The notes under the pieces are model-generated. The model did not search any database. It was not told the DNA's origin and saw only the letters and a list, made by a program, of their open reading frames with translations. Positions 1-8,158 of a stretch of DNA of 64,000 nucleotides are shown piece by piece. The position numbers were made by a program, and so were the translations under genes. The stretch's first letter is position 1; each line of letters starts with the position of its first letter. This stretch comes from Peptoniphilus_A harei_B (GTDB lineage Bacteria > Bacillota > Clostridia > Tissierellales > Peptoniphilaceae), in contig JAWGHR010000009.1 of assembly GCA_032560695.1 (NCBI GenBank), forward strand, positions 6,679-70,678. Direction: 5' to 3'.

Positions 1-555
1 CTAAAACAAGTAATAACAGATGACGGAGGAGACTTCTCTAAGGTTGAACTTCTTCCAGAAAATGTTGTAAACGCAGTTCAAGCAATTAGTGGAAAGATAG
101 ATTCTGTTTGGGTCTTCTTCCAAGTTGATGGCGTTCTTGCAGCAAAGGAAAATGTGCCAATAAACTACTTCGCTTTTAGGGACATTAGTCCAGTTTTTGA
201 TTACTACACACCAATCCTTATTGCAAATAACGACTTCTTAAATATCAAGGAAGATGTAGCAAAGAGATTTATGCGTGCCTTCATCAAGGGTTATGAATAT
301 GCAGCAGAAAACCCAAAGGAAGCAGCAGAAATTTTAGTTAAGATAAATCCAGAACTTGACAAGGACTTTGTGGAACAAGGCATGGAATATCTTGCTGACA
401 AGTACCAAGACGACGCAAAATACTTTGGACAAATTGATCCAGATAGATGGAACAATTTCTACCAATGGCTATGGGAAAATAAATTAATCGATAAGGAAAT
501 TCCAAAGGACTTTGGATTCACTGACGATTTTGTAAATCCAGAAAAATTAAAATGA
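1..555 (+). CDS. ABC transporter substrate-binding protein, NMT1/ThiY-like (5' end outside window)
   Basis: The frame is open from base 1, so the N-terminus, including any signal peptide, lies upstream. The visible 184 residues resemble the C-terminal lobe of the NMT1/THI5-like periplasmic-binding family, which supplies pyrimidine (HMP), sulfonate or nitrate ABC importers. The VWVFFQVDG stretch and the aromatic-rich end are typical of that family. The stop overlaps the ATPase gene by 4 bp (ATGA), so the two are translationally coupled. The substrate is not certain; a thiamine-precursor (ThiXYZ) system is the best guess from the family, but no thiamine riboswitch is visible because the upstream region is missing. 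Confidence 0.8.
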   Translation, partial: LKQVITDDGGDFSKVELLPENVVNAVQAISGKIDSVWVFFQVDGVLAAKENVPINYFAFRDISPVFDYYTPILIANNDFLNIKEDVAKRFMRAFIKGYEYAAENPKEAAEILVKINPELDKDFVEQGMEYLADKYQDDAKYFGQIDPDRWNNFYQWLWENKLIDKEIPKDFGFTDDFVNPEKLK

Positions 556-1304
556 GTGAAAAATTAGAAATTTTAAGAGTAGATAATGTTTATAAGTCCT
601 TTAACGACAGGTTAGTCTTAAAGGACATAAACATAAAATTAAATAAGGGAGAATTAGTTTCTCTTGTGGGAGTCTCTGGCAGTGGTAAGACGACACTTTT
701 TAATATTATTGCAGGTCTATTAGCACCAGATTCTGGAAAAGTTTATCTTAAGGGGGAAGATGTCACAGGTCATGCAGGTAAAATTTCCTATATGCTACAA
801 AAGGACATGCTCCTGCCCTATATGACAATTATCGATAATGTTTCTCTGCCTTTGGTTCTCCGTGGTAAGAAGAAAAAAGAAGCCAGGGAAGAAGTGTATG
901 GGCTTTTTAAAGACTTTGGACTTGAAGGTTGTCAAGAAAAGTACCCTTCACAACTTTCAGGTGGAATGGCACAACGTGCTGCCCTCCTTAGGACCTATGT
1001 CTTTTCCAATGAAGTTGCCCTTCTCGATGAACCCTTTTCTGCCCTTGATGCAATAACGAAATCATCAATCCACAAGTGGTACAAAAATATTATTAGTGAA
1101 ATTGGAATCTCAACAATTTTTATTACACACGATATTGAAGAAGCTGTTAAACTCTCAGACAGAATTTATATCATGGGGAAAAATCCAGGAACAATTATAG
1201 AAGAAATACAAATTAGAGAAGATTTTCATGAAAACTTTTTCGAAGATAAAAAGTTTATAGAGTACAAAAAACATATAATTGAGAAACTTGATAATCTCAT
1301 ATAA
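552..1304 (+). CDS. ABC transporter ATP-binding protein (ThiZ / NitT-TauT type)
   Basis: A 250-residue ABC ATPase that energises the importer whose binding protein precedes it. Walker A is GVSGSGKTT at residues 40-48. The signature LSGGMAQR, Walker B VALLDEP and the H-loop FITHDIEEA are all intact. Length and motifs match the nitrate/sulfonate/thiamine-precursor ATPase family. It starts inside the stop codon of the binding-protein gene and is followed directly by a terminator, so it is the last gene of its operon; the permease must lie upstream of the window. Confidence 0.88.
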   Translation: MSEKLEILRVDNVYKSFNDRLVLKDINIKLNKGELVSLVGVSGSGKTTLFNIIAGLLAPDSGKVYLKGEDVTGHAGKISYMLQKDMLLPYMTIIDNVSLPLVLRGKKKKEAREEVYGLFKDFGLEGCQEKYPSQLSGGMAQRAALLRTYVFSNEVALLDEPFSALDAITKSSIHKWYKNIISEIGISTIFITHDIEEAVKLSDRIYIMGKNPGTIIEEIQIREDFHENFFEDKKFIEYKKHIIEKLDNLI

Positions 1305-1307
1305 CAA

Positions 1308-1327
1308 GAGGCTTCGGCCTCTTTTTT
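1308..1327 (+). terminator. Rho-independent terminator
   Basis: Perfect stem GAGGC / GCCTC closed by a stable TTCG tetraloop and followed by six T, four bases after the ATPase stop codon. Confidence 0.92.
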
Positions 1328-1373
1328 ATTTATAAATATTTTTAAATATATTAATATTCCAGATAAGATAATG

Positions 1374-1403
1374 TTTGCATATTCCTATTAAGTAGATTAT
1401 AAT
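1374..1403 (+). promoter_or_regulatory. Probable sigma-A promoter of the 5-oxoprolinase operon
   Basis: TTTGCA and TATAAT are separated by 18 bp, with the start of pxpA 46 bp downstream of the -10 box. The -35 box is weak. Confidence 0.55.
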
Positions 1404-1449
1404 TTAAGTACGTTATTGCAATGATTTATAAGACAAAAGGAGGAAACAG

Positions 1450-2220
1450 ATGCAATATTTTGTAGATTTAAATAGTGACATTGGGGAATCATTTGGTGCC
1501 TATAAAATGGGAATGGACCAAGAGATTGTAAAATATGTCACTAGTATTAACTGTGCTTGTGGATATCACGCTGGCGATCCTTTAATTATGGATGCTACTT
1601 GTAAGGCAGCAGCTGATAATGGCGTAGAAATTGGCGCTCACCCAGGTTATCCAGATTTAATGGGATTTGGTAGAAGAAAAATGGCAGTAAAGCCCGAAGA
1701 AGCTAGAGCTTATATGCTTTACCAAGTTGGAGCTCTTTCAGCTTTTGCAAAGGCTCATGGCAAAAAACTTCAACACATGAAACTTCACGGCGCATTTTAT
1801 AACACAGCTTGTAACGATGAAGCTCTTGCAAATGCAGTTTTAGATGCAGTTGAAGAATTCGACAAAGATCTAATTCTAATGGTTCTTAGTGGCTCATACA
1901 TAGCTAAAGAAGGTAAGAGAAGAGGGCTTAAGGTTGCACAAGAAGTTTTCGCTGATAGGGGATATAACGAAGACGGCACTTTAGTTAACAGATCTCTACC
2001 AGGAGCTTTTGTTAAGGATCCAAAGGAAGCAATACCAAGAGTTGTTAAGATGATCAAAGAGAACAAGGTAGTGACTGCTAATGGTAAGGAAATCGACATA
2101 GTAGCAGATTCAATTTGTGTTCACGGTGATAACCCAGAAGCTCTTGAATTCGTAAAAAATATTCGTGAAGGATTAAAGGCTGAAGGTATTGAAATAAAAC
2201 CTTTAATTAGTTTTTTATAA
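1450..2220 (+). CDS. pxpA: 5-oxoprolinase subunit PxpA (LamB/YcsF family)
   Basis: A 256-residue LamB/YcsF protein. In bacteria PxpA, with PxpB and PxpC, forms the ATP-dependent cytosolic enzyme that opens 5-oxo-L-proline (pyroglutamate) to glutamate. The family N-terminus DLNSDIGESFG is at residues 6-16, and the conserved HAGDP, HPGYPD and KLHGA motifs are present. It starts at an ATG behind AAAGGAGGAAACAG and is first in a tight five-gene operon that also carries pxpB and pxpC. Length is normal for the family. Confidence 0.95.
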   Translation: MQYFVDLNSDIGESFGAYKMGMDQEIVKYVTSINCACGYHAGDPLIMDATCKAAADNGVEIGAHPGYPDLMGFGRRKMAVKPEEARAYMLYQVGALSAFAKAHGKKLQHMKLHGAFYNTACNDEALANAVLDAVEEFDKDLILMVLSGSYIAKEGKRRGLKVAQEVFADRGYNEDGTLVNRSLPGAFVKDPKEAIPRVVKMIKENKVVTANGKEIDIVADSICVHGDNPEALEFVKNIREGLKAEGIEIKPLISFL

Positions 2221-2234
2221 TTTAGGAGGATGAA

Positions 2235-3440
2235 ATGAGTAAAAATAAAAACAATTTGTCTGTTCTTTTAGGGGCAGCCTTCCTGATGGCAACATCTGCC
2301 ATAGGACCTGGATTTATGACGCAAACTGCAACATTTACTACAAAAATTGGTGCAGACTTCGCAGCGGTAATTTTAATTTCGATTATATTTTCTTATATTG
2401 CACAACTTAACGTATGGAGAGTTATTGCAGTATCTAAGATGAGAGGTCAAGACATTGCCAACAATGTACTTCCTGGTCTTGGATATGTAATTGCCTTTTT
2501 AGTAGCCCTTGGTGGCTTGGCATTTAACATTGGTAACGTTGGTGGAGCAGGACTTGGACTTAACGTTATCTTTGGCGTAGACGTAAAAATTGGTGCAGCT
2601 ATTGGTGGAGTTATTGGTATTATCCTTTTCTCATCAAAGTCAGCATCTTCTATTATGGACAGAGTAACTCAAGTGCTTGGTGCACTTATGATTATCCTAA
2701 TTGCTTTCGTTGCAATTAAGACACAACCACCTGTTGGTGAAGCTGTAAAAGCATCTGTAAACCCAGTTGGTGGATTTAACAGCATCCTATCTCCAACACT
2801 TACACTTATTGGTGGTACTGTTGGTGGTTACATTATATTCTCAGGTGGTCACAGACTTATTGATGCTGGTATCACTGGAGAAGAAAATCTTGACCAAGTA
2901 AATAAATCTGCATCTCTAGGTATTGGTGTAGCTTTTGTAGTAAGAGTTTTACTATTCCTTGCAATCCTAGGTGTTACTAAGATGGCTAATGCACAAATTG
3001 ATCCTGACAACATTGCAGCTTCTTCTTTTTTAGCAGCTTCAGGTGTTATTGGTTATAAGATATTTGGTTTTGTATTTGCAGCAGCAGCCTTTACTTCTGT
3101 AGTTGGTGCAGCATATACTTCAGTATCTTTCCTAAAGACTTTATTCAAATTCGTAGCTGATCACGAAAATATGGTTACAATTGCCTTCATCGTAATCTCT
3201 ACAATTATGTTTATCTTTATTGGACAACCACAAACTCTACTAGTAGTTGTTGGTACACTTAACGGTTTAATTCTTCCAATCACACTTGCGGTAATTCTAC
3301 TTGCATCAAAGAACAAGAAAATCGTTGGCGACTATGTTCACTCTAATGTACTTTTCATCTTAGGTTGGATCGTAGTAGCTGTAACAGCTTTCATGGGTAT
3401 TCAAACTGTAATCGCAAACGTTGGAAAATTATTTGGTTAA
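2235..3440 (+). CDS. NRAMP-fold transporter (YcsG-like), metal motifs not conserved
   Basis: A 401-residue polytopic membrane protein with about 11 hydrophobic segments, related to the NRAMP/MntH superfamily and to Bacillus YcsG, which sits in an equivalent cluster. Canonical NRAMP proteins bind metal through DPGN in helix 1 and MPH in helix 6. Here the matching regions read GPGFM (residues 24-28) and SGGHRL (203-208), so the usual metal ligands are missing. It lies between pxpA and pxpB with short gaps and good ribosome-binding sites. I infer that it carries an organic substrate linked to 5-oxoproline use; annotation as a metal transporter is doubtful. Confidence 0.82.
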   Translation: MSKNKNNLSVLLGAAFLMATSAIGPGFMTQTATFTTKIGADFAAVILISIIFSYIAQLNVWRVIAVSKMRGQDIANNVLPGLGYVIAFLVALGGLAFNIGNVGGAGLGLNVIFGVDVKIGAAIGGVIGIILFSSKSASSIMDRVTQVLGALMIILIAFVAIKTQPPVGEAVKASVNPVGGFNSILSPTLTLIGGTVGGYIIFSGGHRLIDAGITGEENLDQVNKSASLGIGVAFVVRVLLFLAILGVTKMANAQIDPDNIAASSFLAASGVIGYKIFGFVFAAAAFTSVVGAAYTSVSFLKTLFKFVADHENMVTIAFIVISTIMFIFIGQPQTLLVVVGTLNGLILPITLAVILLASKNKKIVGDYVHSNVLFILGWIVVAVTAFMGIQTVIANVGKLFG

Positions 3441-3475
3441 TTGAAGATATTTTGGCATAAGTATAGGAGCAAAAA

Positions 3476-4222
3476 ATGTATGATAAAATAAAATTTCTAA
3501 CTGCTGGTGACTCTGCCATAGTTATGGAATTTGGCGACACTATTGAAAAAGAAATAAACGCCAGAATTGCCGCAGTTATAGAAAGTTTAAAAAAGAAAAA
3601 TATTGAGGGCATCTTGGATATTTTGCCAACTTACAGGTCTATTTTAATTAATTATGACCCTGTAAAGATTTCCTATGGCGAAATGGTTGATACCCTAAAG
3701 GGACTTAGTAAGGCTGACTCAGGGGAACAATCAGACGAAGTTAGACTTATTGAAATCCCAACACTTTATGGTGGCGAATATGGTCCAGACATTGACTTTG
3801 TAGCTGAAAATGCAAAATTATCTAAAGAAGAAGTCATAAAGATTCACTCTGGAACAGATTATTTAGTTTATATGATGGGCTTTATGCCAGGATTCACTTA
3901 TCTTGGTGGACTTGATGAGAGAATTGCAACTCCAAGATTAAAGAGCCCAAGATTAAAAATAGAACCAGGTTCAGTTGGTATTGCAGCTAATCAAACTGGT
4001 ATGTACCCACTTGAATCTCCAGGAGGATGGCAATTAATAGGAAGAACTCCACTTAAGCTTTTTGATGATACAAAGGAACCACCTGTATTCATCCAAGCTG
4101 GTGACTACATCAGGTATGTCTCCATTGATCAAAAAGAATATGACAGAATTAAAGAAGAAGTGGAAAAAGATACCTACAAGGTTTCAATTAAGAAGGTAAA
4201 GAGGGGTGATCTTCATGAGTAG
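3476..4222 (+). CDS. pxpB: 5-oxoprolinase subunit PxpB (KipI family)
   Basis: A 248-residue KipI-type protein. It partners PxpC in the 5-oxoprolinase complex; the Bacillus homologue was first described as an inhibitor of the sporulation kinase KinA. The family signature GFMPGFTYLGGL and the downstream IATPRL and PGSVGIA motifs are present. The gene's 3' end overlaps pxpC by 8 bp, supporting joint translation of the two subunits. Confidence 0.93.
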   Translation: MYDKIKFLTAGDSAIVMEFGDTIEKEINARIAAVIESLKKKNIEGILDILPTYRSILINYDPVKISYGEMVDTLKGLSKADSGEQSDEVRLIEIPTLYGGEYGPDIDFVAENAKLSKEEVIKIHSGTDYLVYMMGFMPGFTYLGGLDERIATPRLKSPRLKIEPGSVGIAANQTGMYPLESPGGWQLIGRTPLKLFDDTKEPPVFIQAGDYIRYVSIDQKEYDRIKEEVEKDTYKVSIKKVKRGDLHE

Positions 4223-5159
4223 TATCGATGTAATTAACGGTGGGATTCTCACAACAATTCAAGATTCTGGTAGATATGGCTACCAAGAACTAGGAATACC
4301 TTCATCAGGTGTCATGGATGATTACAACTACAGACTTGCTAATATCTTAGTAGGAAATAAACTTGACGAAGCTGTCCTTGAAATGACTTACTTTGGACCT
4401 ACTCTTAAGTTTAATGAAGATCTTACACTTGCAATAACAGGTTCTGACATGAACCCAAAAATAAATGGTCAGCCTGCACCTATGTTTGAAACTATTAAGG
4501 TTAAGGCTGGAGACACTTTACAATTTGGTAAAGCCAATGAAGGTGTTAGAGGATACATTGCCTTTGGAGGCTCTATAGATGTTCCAGTGGTTAATGGTTC
4601 AAAGTCAACTCACATCAAGACAAAAATGGGTGGAATTGATGGAAGAGCTTTAAAACCTAAGGACACATTAAATATTGTAGGCTCAAAGGATAAGACAATG
4701 AGAAGAATACCTGAAAAGTATCTTCCTAAGTTCAACCACTGCAACGTATTAAGAGTTGTTCTTGGACCTCAAGATGATTACTTCACTGAAAAGGGAATCA
4801 ACGACCTATTTAGGTCAGGTGGTTACCAAGTGACTAAAGACTTTGACAGAATGGGAATTAGACTAAAGGGAACTTCAATTGAACACAAGGAAACTGCAGA
4901 TATTATTTCTGATGGAACTAACTTTGGCTCAATCCAAGTACCTGCAAATGGTCAACCAATTATTCTTCTTGCAGATAGACAAACTACTGGTGGTTACACA
5001 AAGATTGGTAACGTAATAACACCAGACCTTTACAAGCTTGCTCAAATGTCTTTCTTAGATAAGATTTTATTCCAAAAAGTTACTATCGAAGAAGCACAAA
5101 AGGCAACAGTTGACTATAGGAATAAGTTTGAAACAATTAAGAAGGAGTCTGTAATATGA
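4215..5159 (+). CDS. pxpC: 5-oxoprolinase subunit PxpC (KipA, biotin-carboxyltransferase-like family)
   Basis: A 314-residue KipA/PxpC protein with the N-terminal family signature TIQDSGRYGYQELGIP and the usual length. I chose the ATG at 4215 because AGAGGGGTGAT sits just upstream; an in-frame GTG at 4206 lies inside that ribosome-binding site and is unlikely. The stop overlaps the next gene in an ATGA junction. With PxpA and PxpB it completes the ATP-dependent 5-oxoproline-opening enzyme. Confidence 0.93.
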   Translation: MSSIDVINGGILTTIQDSGRYGYQELGIPSSGVMDDYNYRLANILVGNKLDEAVLEMTYFGPTLKFNEDLTLAITGSDMNPKINGQPAPMFETIKVKAGDTLQFGKANEGVRGYIAFGGSIDVPVVNGSKSTHIKTKMGGIDGRALKPKDTLNIVGSKDKTMRRIPEKYLPKFNHCNVLRVVLGPQDDYFTEKGINDLFRSGGYQVTKDFDRMGIRLKGTSIEHKETADIISDGTNFGSIQVPANGQPIILLADRQTTGGYTKIGNVITPDLYKLAQMSFLDKILFQKVTIEEAQKATVDYRNKFETIKKESVI

Positions 5160-5953
5160 AATTAAGTGAACTAGGAAAATTACACCCAAGAGATGTAAGA
5201 GAACTTATTAGAAAGGGAGAAGTTGATCTTCCAACTTCTGGCATGAGTGAAGGCTACCTACAAGCTAACCTTGCAATCCTTCCAAAGAAATATGCTTACG
5301 ACTTTCTATTATTTGCTCAAAGAAATCCAAAGCCTTGTCCAATCCTCGAAGTTTTAGACGAAGGAAGCCCTCTTACAAAGATAATGGCTGATGGTGCAGA
5401 CATAAGGACAGACGTGCCAAGGTATAGGATATATAAAAATGGCGAATTTGTTGAAGAAGTTAAGGACCTTAAAGACGTGTGGCAAGATGACTTTGTTACT
5501 TTCGTTATTGGATGTTCCTTCTCCTTTGAAAAAGCCATGTTAGAAGCTGATGTACCCGTAAGACACATTGAAGATGAGCACAACGTTCCAATGTATATCA
5601 CAAACATTGCAACAGAACCAGCTGGTGTCTTCCATGGAAACACAGTTGTATCTATGAGACCAGTTCCTTACAAGGATATTGTAAGAGCTACAACTGTTAC
5701 AGCTAGATTCCCAGCAACTCACGGAGCTCCAATCCACATTGGTGACCCATCTGTTATTGGAATCAAAGACATTGATAAGCCAGACTTTGGTGAAAGAAGT
5801 GAAATAAAAGAAGGGGAAGTGCCAGTATTCTGGGCTTGTGGAGTAACACCTCAAGCAGTAGCAATGGCATCTAAACCTGAAATTATGATTACTCACGCTC
5901 CAGGCCACATGCTTATCTTAGATAAAAAAGACGCTTACGTTTCAGTATTTTAA
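5156..5953 (+). CDS. Putative hydro-lyase / D-glutamate cyclase-like protein (DUF1445, YcsI)
   Basis: A 265-residue DUF1445 protein, the family of Bacillus YcsI, often labelled putative hydro-lyase and related to the domain of D-glutamate cyclase that makes 5-oxo-D-proline. The conserved FVIGCSFSFEKA segment (about 117-128) and the C-terminal ACGVTPQ and HAPGHMLI motifs are visible. It is coupled to pxpC by a 4-bp overlap and ends the operon before a strong terminator. A role in handling D-glutamate or 5-oxo-D-proline fits the context but is inference. Confidence 0.88.
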   Translation: MKLSELGKLHPRDVRELIRKGEVDLPTSGMSEGYLQANLAILPKKYAYDFLLFAQRNPKPCPILEVLDEGSPLTKIMADGADIRTDVPRYRIYKNGEFVEEVKDLKDVWQDDFVTFVIGCSFSFEKAMLEADVPVRHIEDEHNVPMYITNIATEPAGVFHGNTVVSMRPVPYKDIVRATTVTARFPATHGAPIHIGDPSVIGIKDIDKPDFGERSEIKEGEVPVFWACGVTPQAVAMASKPEIMITHAPGHMLILDKKDAYVSVF

Positions 5954-5966
5954 AAATAAAATTCTT

Positions 5967-5995
5967 ATCTGCCAGGGAAACTTGGCAGATTTTTT
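5967..5995 (+). terminator. Rho-independent terminator of the pxp operon
   Basis: Eight-bp stem ATCTGCCA / TGGCAGAT with an eight-base loop, followed by a T run. Confidence 0.9.
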
Positions 5996-6020
5996 ATGAT
6001 TAAAAATTGCAAGTTTATAT

Positions 6021-6049
6021 TTGTTGATTAAGCAGATAAGGAGTATAAT
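6021..6049 (+). promoter_or_regulatory. Probable promoter of the lipoprotein gene
   Basis: TTGTTG and TATAAT with 17-bp spacing, 36 bp before the start codon. Confidence 0.5.
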
Positions 6050-6084
6050 TAGGTAAATTAATAAAGTTAAAAGGAGTTTTTTCT

Positions 6085-6567
6085 ATGAAAAAATATTTTA
6101 AATTTTTATTTGTCTTAGTAGCTTTGATGCTTTTCCTTACTGCTTGCGAGAATAGATCTCTTTATCCTAGTAAGACAGATTTATCTAACGAAAGAGGTCT
6201 AGAGAAATTAGTTGGAAATATTGACTGGAGACCCTATAAGCTTGAAGAATATAAAGTAAAAAACAAAGGCTTAGAAATTAAAGTAAGTGGAGAGCCTGAC
6301 ATAAGCAAAGATGAGTCCTTCAAGACAGGATTTATAAATGGAGTGATCCTACTTATCTTAACTGATGCAGAAGAAGTTAGGTATTCAGGAGAAGACTTAT
6401 ACTTTAGTTTAATTGACAAAGACCTTGCCAATGAAGTTTTGAAAATCAAGTATGGGAAAGAAGTAGATGATTATAAGAAGAGCCAAGAAGACTTCGACAA
6501 CTTAATTGAAAGACTAAAAAATGAAAAATTTGAAGCTGGTGCTGCTAAATTTGAAATGATGGAGTAA
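6085..6567 (+). CDS. Small lipoprotein of unknown function
   Basis: A 160-residue protein with a type II signal peptide: basic MKKYFK, a hydrophobic core, then lipobox LTAC with the lipidated Cys near residue 21. The mature part is charged and rich in Lys, Glu and Asp, with no recognised domain. The ribosome-binding site AAAAGGAG lies upstream. It has its own promoter. It should sit on the outer face of the membrane; function unknown. Confidence 0.8.
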   Translation: MKKYFKFLFVLVALMLFLTACENRSLYPSKTDLSNERGLEKLVGNIDWRPYKLEEYKVKNKGLEIKVSGEPDISKDESFKTGFINGVILLILTDAEEVRYSGEDLYFSLIDKDLANEVLKIKYGKEVDDYKKSQEDFDNLIERLKNEKFEAGAAKFEMME

Positions 6568-6644
6568 GCTCTCATTAAAAAATTTTTAATTTCATCCTTA
6601 AACATGATATTATATTTTGTAGTTTATAAGTTGAGGATGATTTA

Positions 6645-6890
6645 ATGGAAAATATTTATATAGTGATAATCTTAAACTTAATGAATTTTATTCTTTACGG
6701 ACTGGACAAGTTTAAGGCCAAGCACAAGATGTGGAGGATAAGTGAGAAGACCCTCTTGACCTTTTCTCTTGTGGCAGGTCTTGGTGGCCTTGCTGGCATG
6801 GAATTTTTCCGCCACAAGACTCGTGAGAAGAAATTTTATATAGCAAACTTTATTGGAATACTTGTGACAATTTATATGACATTAAAATAA
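6645..6890 (+). CDS. DUF1294 small membrane protein (YsdA-like)
   Basis: An 81-residue protein matching the DUF1294 family: the N-terminal helix ends in the conserved YGLDK motif, followed by WRISE, the GLGGLAG loop and FRHKT-KKFY before the last helix. Two to three membrane segments are predicted by eye. Function is unknown across the family. GAGGATGATTTAATG gives a usable ribosome-binding site, and a strong terminator follows the stop codon immediately. Confidence 0.85.
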   Translation: MENIYIVIILNLMNFILYGLDKFKAKHKMWRISEKTLLTFSLVAGLGGLAGMEFFRHKTREKKFYIANFIGILVTIYMTLK

Positions 6891-6920
6891 GGATGCCTAG
6901 TTTATGTGGGCATCCTTTTT
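6891..6920 (+). terminator. Rho-independent terminator
   Basis: Seven-bp stem GGATGCC / GGCATCC followed by five T, directly after the stop codon of the DUF1294 gene. Confidence 0.9.
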
Positions 6921-6956
6921 GCTTGCAATAATTTATTAACTCATAGATCAAGATGA

Positions 6957-7083
6957 AAAATTTTATATCAATTCATAAATAAATAATGAAATTTTAAAAT
7001 TAACGCCTAAGTTAAAAGAGAAAATTTTAAATCAACTAACAAAAAATGAAAATTTAAAGTTAGCTGACGAGTTAAAAGAAAAT
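6957..7083 (+). repeat. Degenerate tandem duplication of about 60 bp
   Basis: Two adjacent AT-rich copies, 6957-7020 and 7021-7080, both begin AAAATTTTA and end GTTAAAAGA; the first has four extra bases. From 6979 one frame stays open for about 35 codons to a TGA at 7084-7086 and reads as an amphipathic Leu/Lys-rich helix. There is no start codon or ribosome-binding site, so it may be the worn remnant of a gene end. Otherwise the gap up to 7115 holds nothing I recognise. Confidence 0.6.
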
Positions 7084-7114
7084 TGAAGTAGCTTATAAAA
7101 AATTTAAAAATATT

Positions 7115-8020
7115 TTAATAGGATTCAATCTCGCCCAAGATGTCTCTTCCATCTAACATCTTTAGAATATTTTTGATGTCCAAGATAATCACTCTTTCCT
7201 TCTTTAACTTCTCCTTAGTTTCTTTCTTTAAGAAGGAAGTGTTGATAAAGAGGACTGGAGTTATTTTTTCATATAAATTTGAGAACTTGTCCAAGAGCTT
7301 TTGCACTTCTTTTTCTGACAAGACTTCTGTGTCCTTGTACTTTTTAATTTCTAAGGCGTACCTCTTAGCTCCCTTCTTTACATAAAAGTCAAAGGAAGTG
7401 TCCCTGTCCTCGTTATTAAATCTTTCTAACTCATAGCCTGTTCTTTGAAGGGCAATTTGGGCAAGACCTTCTGCTGTGACTTCTTCGTCTAGGCTTGATA
7501 GCCCCCTCAAAAGATTTTTGGGGAAGATCTTAAAGATTCCTGTACAAATTTCTTGGCCTCCAGGACCAAACTTGGAGTCGAAACCCACTAGCATGTCCTC
7601 AACGATATTAAAGTTGCCGTGGGCTAGAGAGTTTCTAATGTGTCTTAGGAGACAGTCGGTTTTTGATTCACCTTCGGACTTTGTCAAAATAATTTTTTGA
7701 GAGTGTGGACATATTTTCTTGGCATAAAATTTTACTATGTCATGGTCTATATAGTCGAGAAAAGCCACATCCTTATTTTCTAAATTCATATAATTTTTTA
7801 TTATTCCAAAGACAAAATTTTCAAAGTTAAGAGATGATGTGAGTTCATTCTCCTGTGACTGGGCAGAATTAATATTTGGGACATACCAGAGGAGGTACTC
7901 CAAGTTCTTAGTCATTTCTTCACTTAATTTTAAGGGCTTGTCTTGGTGCTTTATAGAATAGTCAACCTTATTCTTACAATCTTCAAATTCAAAACCAAAT
8001 TTTTTTAAATTTACAGGCAT
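7115..8020 (-). CDS. HEPN-like plus PD-(D/E)XK-like nuclease protein, uncharacterised
   Basis: A 301-residue soluble protein. Residues about 65-140 look like a HEPN domain: an acidic helical region ending in RNSLAHG at 129-135, which supplies the R-x4-H motif (R129, H134) of HEPN RNases. The C-terminal third has Asp211 then LEIKKY with Glu224-x-Lys226, the D...ExK pattern of restriction-endonuclease-fold enzymes, followed by an LFINTSF strand. It is a lone gene between two plus-strand units with its own ribosome-binding site (AGAGGTG). Many such proteins are defence or toxin components, but both domain calls rest on short motifs. No partner antitoxin is visible. Confidence 0.6.
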   Translation of the reverse strand: MPVNLKKFGFEFEDCKNKVDYSIKHQDKPLKLSEEMTKNLEYLLWYVPNINSAQSQENELTSSLNFENFVFGIIKNYMNLENKDVAFLDYIDHDIVKFYAKKICPHSQKIILTKSEGESKTDCLLRHIRNSLAHGNFNIVEDMLVGFDSKFGPGGQEICTGIFKIFPKNLLRGLSSLDEEVTAEGLAQIALQRTGYELERFNNEDRDTSFDFYVKKGAKRYALEIKKYKDTEVLSEKEVQKLLDKFSNLYEKITPVLFINTSFLKKETKEKLKKERVIILDIKNILKMLDGRDILGEIESY

Positions 8021-8091
8021 CTTTACACCTCTTTTTCCATCTTATAAGGAAAGTATAACATATATTTAAATTTTTATTCTTCATAATATCA

Positions 8092-8120
8092 TTGACAAGT
8101 AATTAAAAATTTTATTAAAT
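8092..8120 (+). promoter_or_regulatory. Possible promoter for the TIM-barrel/NhaC pair
   Basis: TTGACA and TTAAAT with 17-bp spacing. The -35 is consensus and the -10 is weak; the start codon is 38 bp downstream. Confidence 0.45.
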
Positions 8121-8158
8121 GATAACTGTGAATATTTTATTTTAAAAGGGAGGTAAAA

